A stretch of DNA of 45,000 nt, taken from the NCBI GenBank assembly GCA_016946835.1, contig JACVTC010000010.1, forward strand, positions 745,001 to 790,000. The letters run 5' to 3'. Shown in pieces: positions 29,715 through 39,383 of the stretch. Every line of letters starts with the position of its first letter. Position 1 is the stretch's first letter. This DNA is from Neocallimastix lanati (nom. inval.) (Eukaryota; Neocallimastigomycota; Neocallimastigomycetes; Neocallimastigales; Neocallimastigaceae). The translations under genes were made by a program, and so were the position numbers. The notes beneath the pieces are model-generated. The model did no database searches, was not told where the DNA came from, and saw only the letters and a program-made list of their open reading frames with translations.

Positions 29715-30913
29715 GGAGTTTTAATTAATCCTTTTTCTTCCATGTCTGCCAATTGTTTGTAAGTATAGGTACATTCGGAAGCTTTATGACCGTGCATGGT
29801 GCATTTATGGCACATGATAGTTCCACTAGATGCATCATTGTGGTTTCTTCTTCTTGTACTATTATTCATGTGATCATTAGAATTTCCATTAATCATATTA
29901 TTATTATTGTTTATCATGTGAGAATTTTTAACATCATAATTTGTCATATTATTATTGTTATTATTAGTATTTCCTTTTACAGTAAAATTAGAATTCCCCC
30001 TAGTATAGTCATTTTGATTATATCTGTTATTATATGGTCTATTTTTAAAATTTCCAAACCGCATTAATTGAGTATTATTTTTCATATTATAATTATTATT
30101 GTTATTATAATATCCATTATTATAGCCACTATATTGAGGGTTAGGTGTATTATATATATTATAGTTGTCAATATTGGGACCCCAAAGTTTTGGTACATCG
30201 TTTCTTCTAGTTGCTGTAAATAAGGTATTATTATTAGGATAATAATTTAATCCATAATTTAAATTAGCTTGTCCATTTATTAATTCACCATAAATTGGAT
30301 GATTTAATATTGGGTTTTGATTAATATTAGTTTGAGTAATCATCATAGGGGTTCCTCCTGTATATGGCATTGCCTGATTTGTATTTGAAATGATTTCCTT
30401 TTCTGCGTCTTCTGCAATTTCTGCAATTTTGAATGCTTCAGTTACATTTTCACATTCGGCTACAATTACTCTGGAACATGCGAATACTCTTGAGCTAATA
30501 GAGTTTGTGTAATCCTTAACAGTAACAAGTTTTCTATATTCTTGACTAAGCTTATTATATAACTTTTTGTATCTATAATTAAATTTCTTTATAGTTTCTA
30601 CATTAGAAATTTTTAAGGATTTTAAGATAGAACATTTTTCACTTTCTGTAATCTTCAGATATTCTTCAATTGATTCTTGAATTTCCTTTTTCGTAGGGTA
30701 CTTGATTTCTGAACCTCTTTTTGTTATAAGGGAGTTTAAAACGCCTTGAATATCTTCTTCAACAGCCTCTTTAGCCCATGTAAATATTTGTCTTGGTTCA
30801 ATAATATCGTACAAAGCCATTACTTTAGAGAAATCATTAATCCAACTATCAACATCTCTTCCATAGTTGGATAGAAGTGGTAATACTTTTAATAGTTTTG
30901 TTGCGTCAAACAT
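29702..30913 (-). CDS. gag: Gag protein of the inner Gypsy element, 403 aa
   Basis: Capsid/nucleocapsid precursor. Residues about 20-175 are the Gag core (FNYRYKKLYNKL, CSRVIVAECENVTEAFKIAE). An Asn/Tyr-rich linker contains FTATR at 232-236, a motif shared with the outer element's Gag. A single CCHC zinc knuckle CHKCTMHGHKASEC lies at 368-381, close to the C-terminus. The stop lies just past the slippery heptamer, so most ribosomes should end here and a minority should make Gag-Pol. The ATG at 30913 gives MFDATKLLKVLPLL. The leader from the 5' LTR is about 220 nt. Confidence 0.93.
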   Translation of the reverse strand: MFDATKLLKVLPLLSNYGRDVDSWINDFSKVMALYDIIEPRQIFTWAKEAVEEDIQGVLNSLITKRGSEIKYPTKKEIQESIEEYLKITESEKCSILKSLKISNVETIKKFNYRYKKLYNKLSQEYRKLVTVKDYTNSISSRVFACSRVIVAECENVTEAFKIAEIAEDAEKEIISNTNQAMPYTGGTPMMITQTNINQNPILNHPIYGELINGQANLNYGLNYYPNNNTLFTATRRNDVPKLWGPNIDNYNIYNTPNPQYSGYNNGYYNNNNNYNMKNNTQLMRFGNFKNRPYNNRYNQNDYTRGNSNFTVKGNTNNNNNNMTNYDVKNSHMINNNNNMINGNSNDHMNNSTRRRNHNDASSGTIMCHKCTMHGHKASECTYTYKQLADMEEKGLIKTPLNQ

Positions 30914-31113
30914 TTTGAAAATTTAATAATAGTATATTTTTATATAAAAAAATGTATATGTATTCAAAATAATAAAAAAATAATAATAAAAAAAAAAAAA
31001 AACAATATAAGATAATATTAAATCAATTACAAACTAAAATAATAAAAAAAAAATTAGTAATTATTATGCTCTGTTATTATTTTCATATAATTTTATCTTG
31101 CTTTCATTTATCC

Positions 31114-31130
31114 CCCCACGTTGGGCGCCA
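31114..31130 (-). other. Primer-binding site of the inner Gypsy element, tRNA-Lys(CUU) type
   Basis: The genome strand reads CCCCACGTTGGGCGCCA, which equals the 3' end (with CCA) of eukaryotic tRNA-Lys(CUU) as I remember it. The element strand, TGGCGCCCAACGTGGGG, would pair with it. Four bases (AATT) separate it from the 5' LTR at 31135. Confidence 0.85.
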
Positions 31131-31134
31131 AATT

Positions 31135-31690
31135 TGATACGAATAATTTTTATATTGTATCGGGTGGTTCGTGAATGCAAGTTTTATTATAAAATTATAT
31201 ATTCTAATAAAAGAATTATAATAATTATCACACAAAAAGATTAAATAAAAATAATAAGAAAAAGATAAAAGAATATTTGTTGTCGTTTTGTTTTATTAAA
31301 ATATATATATATATTTTTTTTACATTAATTATTTTTAAATACTTATTAGTTATTTTAATCTATTCCCTTGAATAATTAAACCTTAACTTTAATAAGTATT
31401 TATTTTAAATTTAACTAAAATAATTATTTTCTAAGTATCTCTGACTTAGATTTATAAATTCCTAATTCTAAACTAATTAAACTACGTCTGTCTAAAAAAA
31501 TCATTTTTCTTTCATATTTATATATTTATTTTTATTAAATCCTATTGGTTCAATTTATATATTATCTTTACTATCTTTACTAATATTTTTTTTATATTAT
31601 TTTAAATTTAATTAATATTATTATATATAATTATTTTATAATTATTTCCTATTTATATTAAAATTATATTTTTAATTCCGCACCGTACCA
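31135..31690 (-). repeat. 5' LTR of the inner Gypsy element (556 bp)
   Basis: Same as 23465-24033 but lacking 13 bp between CTATTT repeats. It should hold the promoter for the minus-strand transcript. Confidence 0.95.
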
Positions 31691-32491
31691 TAAATTTAAA
31701 AAATATTATTTCTGGTATAGTTGTTAGTAACTAATACCATGAATCAAACTACTTAGGGTTCGATTCACATTTATTATTATTTTATAGTTTTATTCTAAAA
31801 AATATCTAGAAGATTCTTTATAGTTCAAGAAATTACTAGAATTTCTTGATAATTCTTGTGTTTAATTAATTAAAATTTATTCTATTAAATTCTTAATTCT
31901 ATTGTTTTCTATTTTTTCTAAATTTTTCGATTTTTAAGAACTTTTTAGAAACTTTTATTTTTATTTTTTAATAACTTTAACTTTTGAAAAAAATATAAAT
32001 ATGAGTAAAATTCTTATTAACAAATATTCTTTTCTTTGTGTTTTTTATTTTAATTTTGTTTAGTTAATAAAACTTAATTTTTTAATAAAACTTTTTTTAA
32101 TATTAATACTATATCAACCCTTGCGGCTTATAGTATTATAATAAATATAATTAATAAAATAATTAAAAAAAAATAAATAAAAAATAAAATAATTTTTGTT
32201 TTTTTTTGAGTGTTATTATATTTATTATAATATTTTGTTATAAAACTATACTAAAATGAATGGAAATATCTATAATACATAACTCCCTCTTCACCAAAAA
32301 TAAAATAATTATAAATAGCCAATAAAAAAAATTAAAAATTTATATCCTAAACAGTGTATTTTAATTAATCCTAACTGAAGAGAATTTATGTAAATATATA
32401 CGGATTTATAATTAATCAACAAAATTACTAAACACCACTACTTATAAAATATTTTTTTACACAGCACATCCCCGATATCTCCACCAATTTT
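31691..32491 (-). other. Outer element leader, LTR-proximal part, with hairpins
   Basis: Untranslated leader of the gag-only element, starting with the TAAA target duplication of the inner element. Inverted repeats: 31714-31722 with 31729-31738 (GGTATAGTT / AACTAATACC, one bulge, 6-nt loop); TGAATC/GATTCA at 31740-31745 and 31762-31767; and a perfect 10-bp stem TAATACTATA/TATAGTATTA at 32104-32113 and 32129-32138 with a 15-nt loop. A packaging or dimerisation role is conceivable but only inferred. Confidence 0.6.
32469..32486 (-). other. Probable primer-binding site of the outer element
   Basis: The genome strand reads CCCCGATATCTCCACCA, ending in CCA five bases from the 5' LTR. The element strand TGGTGGAGATATCGGGG has the expected TGG start. 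I cannot name the tRNA. It differs from the inner element's primer. Confidence 0.6.
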
Positions 32492-32873
32492 TGATATGCG
32501 GGACTTTTATGTGCAATAATTTATAAGCAGTGGGTTTTAAATAATGGTAGTTTAGTAAATTTTATTAATAAAATTATAATATTCGTACAATTAAAATAAT
32601 AATTCTAATTCCTAAAATTTTACAAGAGAGTTCTCTATTTCAAATATAAATAATTTAATTTATAAGAAATAGGTAATATATTAATTATATATTCTAATAT
32701 ATAGAACTATATAAATTTTATATGAAATAAAGTATTATAATTATTATAATTATAATAATATATATTGAAATAAAATAAAATAAAATAATTATTATCAAAA
32801 AGATATAAATTTAATATTTAATAATTATTATTAAATATACATATATGTTACTACACATATTTGTTTTATATCA
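32492..32873 (-). repeat. 5' LTR of the outer element
   Basis: 382 bp, direct copy of 20578-20959 with two adjacent mismatches. It is followed by ATTT (32874-32877), matching 20574-20577. Confidence 0.92.
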
Positions 32874-33120
32874 ATTTAATAAAAGATATATATTGAACAT
32901 ATATGCATATATATATTAATCAACAATAAAGCTTTATATATATAACAATATAGCTGATATGTTTATATATTAACAATATATGCATATGTTTAATTAATTA
33001 ACAATATACCCTGTTTATATATTAATAGACTATTATAGTAATATATATTGATATAAGTGTTTTATGCTATATTTATGCTAAAACTATGCATGTGTATGAT
33101 TTGCATTTTTTATTTATTTT
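32874..33120. other. Spacer between the LTR nest and the LINE remnant
   Basis: AT-rich sequence with repeated ATATGCATAT-like words. No gene was seen. It is the right flank of the outer element's target site. Confidence 0.5.
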
Positions 33121-33545
33121 ATTTTATTTTTTTTTTTTTTTATTAAGTATGTTGTTACCTACATCACAAAGGCTACTTGTTGAGTAATCTTTTGATACTA
33201 ATATGCTTTTTACATAGGGTTTCACATTAAATTTGATTCCACATTTAATTAGTCAAAATCCAAAAAAAAAAAAAAAAAAATTCCAAAAAGAAAAATTATA
33301 AATATTTTAGAGATAGACGTTGAATAAATTTTTTTTACATTTAAATTTAAACTTCTTGTAATTAATTGATTTAATCTAAGGAGTACTTGAATGATGAACG
33401 TTTTCCCAGTAAAACTTCCATATTTTTCCAGGAAGTTTATTCTTATGTTTTATCAGATCCTAGTAAAGATGTATAGTAAAAATTTAAATAAGAATAAAAG
33501 AAACTAGATAATGAGGTTTAAAGTAGAAAGGTATGCTCTTATTAA

Positions 33546-33589
<44 letters not shown>

Positions 33590-34697
33590 AACCTTATAAT
33601 TTACTTTACTATTTATCTTAGCAATAATAGGCTCTTAATCCAATGATGCATTGGAAGATATTCCAAGATATGTATTTTAATTAGCGTTTGGTAGGTGGTT
33701 CATGTCTAGCTTAAATATAGATTTTTTCATGATGCCTTGAAGGTATAAAGTTCCTTGATTTAACAACAAGTGTAGCACATTAACTAAATCTAAAGATCAT
33801 TTTCATTTTTGATACCCCATACATGAGATTTATTTAAAAGGTTTTTAAGAGAGGATTTTAGTTGGGCCAACAAAATACTATTATTAGCAAATAGGCCACT
33901 ACAACTTTTTTTTTTTTCTTTCAGTTATCACACCATATCTCTTGCAATTATTAAACATCTCATTGATAAGTATATTAAATAAAATAGGTGATAAGGGATA
34001 TCTTTGGTAAACACCACGATGTATTGGAAATTCTTTTGAAAGTTTACCATTAAAATTTGCACGAACTTTCAAAGATATAGATTAATAATAAATTGAAGAC
34101 ATTTACTATGAATTCCAATTTTTTTTTTTTTTTAACTAGGAAGAGAATAAATTTCTATTGCTTTATCTATTAATTATTAAAAAATATTAATATATTGAAT
34201 ACAATTAAGTGTAAAAATACATTTTAAATATTATAAATATATTAGGATAAAAAAGAATATGTAATGAATGTATCAAATAAAAAAAAAAAAAAATATTAAA
34301 AATAAACTTTAATAAAAATTAAAGTTAATGTAATACAATAAAAGTAAAGAGAGAATTTAATAGTTATTTGGGTATTATGATATAAATAGAGATCATTTCT
34401 ACCAAAAAATATTTTATAAAACAAAACAAAAAAGTAGCGTCTGTAAAGTAGATAGTATTGAGACCACCAAACTCTCCGTCGAACCAAAGGAAATATTATC
34501 AGGAGATTTAATTTGTTGATGAAAATTAATTATTAAACTTTGACAAATAATATCGATTACCAATTACAAACAACTGCAATAAGCAAAAATATTCATTGCA
34601 TAATGTTTGAATTTTTTTACCATCACCTTCGGTACCACGAGAATTAAGATAATCTTACCTCAGTAAACTCTATAGAAGATGATACGTTCCTAAAGGA

Positions 34698-34720
<23 letters not shown>
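33121..34720 (-). mobile_element. Decayed LINE-type non-LTR retrotransposon (endonuclease and RT fragments)
   Basis: Broken minus-strand fragments in the right order. Endonuclease-like: LNSRGTEGDGKKIQTLCNEY (34654-34595) and FGSTESLVVSILSTLQ (34488-34441), resembling FNSR and the SxVxDYIL box. Reverse transcriptase: KLSKEFPIHRGVYQRYPLSP (about 34044-33985), a degenerate version of the non-LTR box GVRQGCPLSP, then CSGLFANNSILLA, where the catalytic FADD has become FANN (33880-33891). Later pieces are LGISSNASLD (about 33670-33640) and VKPYVKSILVSKDYSTSSLC (33224-33165). Frameshifts, stops and a poly(T) run (33550-33586) break the frame, and the gap between endonuclease and RT is far too short. 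The left end is an A-rich tail on the minus strand (33121-33143). It is dead and could not supply RT. Confidence 0.75.
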
Positions 34721-34744
<24 letters not shown>

Positions 34745-34920
34745 GTTAAAATATAAATTAAATAAAATTCAAGTAAAATCAAATATTAAGATTAATAAAT
34801 AAATTAATAAATAAATAAAAAAGTGTAATTATCATTATTATTATTTTTTATTAAAAGTTTACTATTATTATTTATATTTTTTAATTTTTATTTATTTTAA
34901 TATTTTATTTTTATTTATTA

Positions 34921-34951
<31 letters not shown>

Positions 34952-36012
34952 ATTTTTTTTTTTTTTTTTATTTTTTTTTTTATTCTATTTTAATTTTTTT
35001 TATTATTATTTTTTAATAAGATTTATTATATAAAATTTTTACATACAAAAATGATATTATTTATTAATATTTTTTATTTATATCATCTAATTTTATTTTT
35101 TTTTTTATTTTACTTTTATTTTTATATTTTTATTATTAAGGATATAAATATATAATATATTTAGAGCATAATTTTTTGCTTTATTATTTCTTATTAGATT
35201 TTTTTTTTCTAAATTATTTCTTCTTTAACATATTAGTCTTCTAATTAGAAAAAATAATTCAATCTTCCCCTTTTATTTTGCTTTTATTTGTTATTTTCTT
35301 AAACTTGTTAATTTTTATTTTCGTTTTAAATATTATTATTAACTTCTTTTTTTTTAATTTGTTATTGTTTAATAATTTGTTTTTGTTTCGATTATTTTTT
35401 TTTTTTTTCAAGGATGGATTAATTAAATATTTTTATATAAATATTTTTTGATATATACTTTATACTTATATTATAATAATTGAATATATATATCATTCTG
35501 GAGGTATTTTTGGGAAAAAAAAATAAAGAATTTTATAAATATATAAAAATAAAATCTAAAGAAAAATATTTATTAATATATAAATAAATAAATATTTAAA
35601 TTAATTTAAATAATTAATTTTAAATATTTTTCTTTTTCTTTTATAAAATTATTATTATATTCCTAATTCTTAATATATATATAATAAAAAAGTTTGATTT
35701 CCATATTTCTTGGTTTTTCATAAGTTATTATTAATATGACAGTTATTAAAAGATGAATTATGCTTATAAAATGATAGTTTAATTGGATAATTAAATAGAT
35801 AATGATAGATATAATGATATAATGATATAACGATATAACGATATAACGATATAACAAAAATAAAAAAAAAAAAATTTTTTTTTTTTTTTTTTAAAAAAAA
35901 GAGATTTCAAATTAAAAAATATTATTGAGAATAAATTTTTCGTTTATAAAAGAATATGTATCTTTTTAAATATATATATATATATAATTTATTCCTCTAA
36001 TTATTTTTTTAT
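34721..36012. other. Intergenic AT-rich spacer, LINE remnant to glycogen synthase 3' end
   Basis: Long T-rich tracts (34923-34981), GATATAAC tandem copies at about 35816-35855 and a poly(A)/poly(T) palindrome near 35860-35900. It should include the glycogen synthase 3' UTR at its right end. The frame at 35663-35857 is hydrophobic low complexity and is not called. Confidence 0.55.
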
Positions 36013-38385
36013 TTAATCTTCAGAAGCCTTAACTTCAGCTGGAACATCATTGTAAGAATCATCAACAATATGACCAGCGGCAATTTGTTTTTCTCTACCA
36101 TCAACATTTAATTGTTTAAGTTGTTCAATTAAAGCATGACCATGATCAACTGGTTTAGAATGATCCTTTTCATTAACGGCTTCTTCCCATGTATCTTCAA
36201 CTTGTTCATCTTCAAAAGATTCCTTAATTCTTGGAGAGCCTGGAGCACTTGGTGGACGTGGGATCTTTCTAGTTCTACGACCACGAATAGTTTCTTCACC
36301 TTCACTGTAAACACCGGCATCATGAACTTCTTCCTTATTCTCTTCATCATCTACTTCTTCGAATAAAGCAGCTTCTGGCCACTTTCTACGAATAGCAACC
36401 CATCTAGCCTTTTGATATTCAATACCCATACGCTTCCAATCTAATAAGTCACTAAGACGTTCAGTACGGTTACGTTGGTTAATACGTTGACGACGAGATT
36501 TTTGAGAGAATTCAAACATAAAATCGGTTAATTGTTGAACCGATTCTTCAATACCACGCATACGTCTATCCACAATGTAAATACCATAATCATTTGGATG
36601 AGTAATCATTTCTTCCATGAAGCAACCGAAACCAGAAAGGTTAGTAGTAATAGATGGAACACCCATAACAGTACATTCGGCTGGAGTGTAACCCCATGGT
36701 TCGTAATAACTTGGGAAAACACCAAGATGACAACCACGAACAAATTCTTCATAATCCATACCAATCAATGGATTATTCTTGTTAAGAAATTCTGGGTGGA
36801 AGATTATCTTAACACGGTCACTTGGAGAGTTAAATAATTGAACACGACGAATATGGTTAAGAATTGGATCATGACTATCATCAGCCATATTGTGAGTAGT
36901 AATTGGTGGTAAGTTAGCTCTCTTTAAAGCATAAATTCTTCTCTTTAAAACTATTTCTTCTTCATCCGAAAGAACGTGTTCCATATCTGGATATTGACCT
37001 CTGGCAGCAGCATCTAAGATACGTTTACCAATCATTTCTTGCATTTCACCAACCGTTTGTCTTAATTGCTTCATGACAGCTTGACCCTTTAAAGCATCAA
37101 CAGAGAAATTGTGAGTAGCAGCTGGCATAATAATGAAGGCAACAACAGTAACTGGAGAGTTGTAGTGCTTCAAACGACCATTAAGACGAGCTAATGATTC
37201 AATGTACATATCAACACCCTTGTTACGGTATTCATAACGACCAGAAGTGAAGAAGTATAATGTATTATCTAAATCGAAATCAAAGTGACCATAGAAGTGA
37301 CCACGAATAAATTCATTAATCTTTTCCTTGTTTTGGGCATGTAAATTTTGGAATTCATGAATAGCACTGAATTTAACAACGTTTAAACCATTTGGTAAAA
37401 CACCATCTGGTTTACGTTTTAATAACCATTCACTTTCATAGGCAGTAATGTGAGAAACGGTAGTGAAAACATCAGCACAGTGAGCAGCACCACGTTCAAC
37501 ACAGTAACGGTGGTAAATTTGACGCTTACCAGCTTCAGCATCGACATCGAAGTACTTTAAGTTGTTGTAGAAATCAACATCACCAGCACATAAGTAACGA
37601 CCTAATAAGGTAGCGTGAGTAGTGAAAATGGTGGCAACCGGTAAATTACGCTTACGAATTAAAATTAAAGCAACACCAGCTAACCATTCATGGAAATGTG
37701 CAATAATTAATGGATGATCAGCAGCATGATAATTAGAATAAATAGATGGATGTTGAGAAACTGGATGAATTAATTTATAGTTTGTTAAATCATTAGCAGT
37801 TGGAGAAATTTGGAAATCAGATGGAACCTTGAGGCTCTTACTACTTAAACGGTGTGAAAATTCACCTAAAAACCAGGCAACTAAATAACCAAAGACAATG
37901 GCTTCATTGGTTTCAAAGTCATCTGGTGGAGATGGAACACCAGCAACGCACCATAAATCTGTTTTCCATTCATTCATACGATTATGAGCGGATGAAATAT
38001 CGAAAAGTAATACAGCTGGTGCACCTTCAATAAGCCAACGACCATAAATGAAATGTATACCACTATTCTTCATGGATTCTAAAGTTTCCTTTAATGGTTG
38101 AGAAGCTGGTTCAATTTCTTCTACTTCCATTGGAGCAGTTTTCCATGATAATGGACCAATTAAACAGTAACGATCACCATATTCACCAGCAGTAACTGGA
38201 GTCTTAGTCTTAATAACAGTGTAAATACCACCAACTATTTATTATTATATTATTTTGATATTTTATTTAATAAACAATGATTTAATTTATCAATTCATAT
38301 TATTTATTATTTATATTTATTTATTATTGAATAATTATAAATAAATCCAATTTAAATAATATTATCATAAATTAAAACAAATATT

Positions 38386-38442
<57 letters not shown>

Positions 38443-38609
38443 AGTATTTTTTATTTATTTAATAAGATAATATAATCTTTTAAAAAATTATAAAAAAATA
38501 AATAGAATATTTATTATAGTATTTTTTAATTGTATTTACCTTTGTTTGCAACTTCCCAAGCGATTTCAAAAAGAAGTGGCTTACTCATATCAACACCTTC
38601 GTTTGCCAT
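36013..38609 (-). CDS. GSY: Glycogen synthase (GT3 family), two exons, 763 aa
   Basis: Adds glucose from UDP-glucose to growing glycogen chains (cytosol, EC 2.4.1.11). Exon 1 38609-38540 ([20 protein letters not shown]..), a 305-nt GT..AG intron, exon 2 38234-36013; joining makes VANKVGGIYTV, the family's N-terminal signature. Other landmarks: [41 protein letters not shown] and the E-x7-E motif EPWGYTPAE (Glu 535 and 543). The arginine cluster [14 protein letters not shown] (about 603-616) is the glucose-6-phosphate and phosphorylation control site of yeast and animal enzymes. The C-terminus has [11 protein letters not shown] (about 683-693), like the phosphorylated sites of yeast Gsy2 and muscle synthase. 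An insertion of roughly 40 residues sits between WFLGEF and AHFHEWL (about 150-200) compared with yeast and human. Codon choice looks more biased than in the neighbours, fitting high expression. Confidence 0.97.
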
Positions 38610-39345
38610 TTTTTATTAACTAACAATTTAATATAGTATTAATTATATATTCGGTTAACAATACAATTATATATTATTTAGTTTATGTGTATTTTAAATA
38701 CTATTTATTAAAATAATTTATAAAGAAATACATTGTTTTTACTTTATACGGTTTATTTATATCAAAAATTTACAGAAAATATGAATATTTTTTTTTTCTT
38801 ACTTAAATTAGTTTGAATAATAAATTTTTATTTTATCTTTTTTTAAATATTATAAAAAAAAGCGAATATATATATATTTTATATTATTAATTTTTGAGAT
38901 TTTTTTTTTATTATTTTATTTACAAAAGTTTTTTTTTTTATAATAAATAAAGAAAAAAGTTTTATTTTCTTTCTTCTTTATCAAATTTATATATTTATAT
39001 GAAAATATTTAAAATTTATTTATAAAGTATTAAGTACTAATTATCAAAGAAAGATTTTTGATTTCTTAAATACTCGATAAAAGAAAATAAATTTTTAAAA
39101 CACAATTAAACTATTTTCGATAATTAAATTTATTTACTATTATTTATTAATAAAAATATTAAAAATATTAAATTAAATGTTTATATATATTAATACAAAA
39201 AAATATATATTATATATACAATAATATACATATAATATATAATATATATAAATTAATATTTATTATACATAAAATAATATATATATTATTATTATCTTTA
39301 TATTTTATTTTATTAATTTATTTTATTTTATTTATTTTATTTTAT

Positions 39346-39383
<38 letters not shown>

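Larger units (their letters stand above)
23465..31690 (-). mobile_element. Inner full-length Ty3/Gypsy LTR retrotransposon, 8,226 bp, apparently intact
   Basis: LTRs lie at 23465-24033 and 31135-31690, TG..CA bounded and identical apart from a 13-bp indel. Flanking TAAA on both sides (23461-23464 and 31691-31694) is a 4-bp target duplication. Minus-strand order: 5' LTR, primer-binding site, gag, pol (protease, RT, RNase H, integrase), 3' tandem repeats, polypurine tract, 3' LTR. RT-RNaseH before integrase is the Ty3/Gypsy (Metaviridae) order. All frames are open, and the catalytic residues of RT, RNase H and integrase are visible, so it may be active or very recently active. It is inserted in the leader of the outer gag-only element and is therefore younger than it. 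Confidence 0.95.
20578..32873 (-). mobile_element. Outer LTR retroelement with gag but no pol, interrupted by a Ty3/Gypsy insertion
   Basis: Both ends carry 382-bp LTRs in direct orientation (20578-20959 and 32492-32873), differing only at 20675-20676. They begin TGATAT and end ATATCA. The flanks share ATTT (20574-20577 and 32874-32877), a 4-bp target duplication. The only long frame belonging to it is the 714-codon gag (21049-23193). No protease, RT, RNase H or integrase is present outside the inner element. Removing the inner element (8,226 bp plus its 4-bp duplication) leaves about 4,066 bp: 5' LTR, a leader of about 1.07 kb, gag, 3' LTR. This is the layout of a gag-only, non-autonomous element that would depend on another element's Pol. 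Near-identical LTRs imply recent insertion. Confidence 0.85.

Noticed and set aside
31751-31767. B-box-like GGTTCGATTC in the outer element's leader, possible second SINE or tRNA
   Set aside because: No A-box, no tail, no target duplication; it lies inside a hairpin of the leader.
34296-34487. 63-codon minus-strand frame as a gene
   Set aside because: It overlaps the endonuclease part of the decayed LINE in a different frame.
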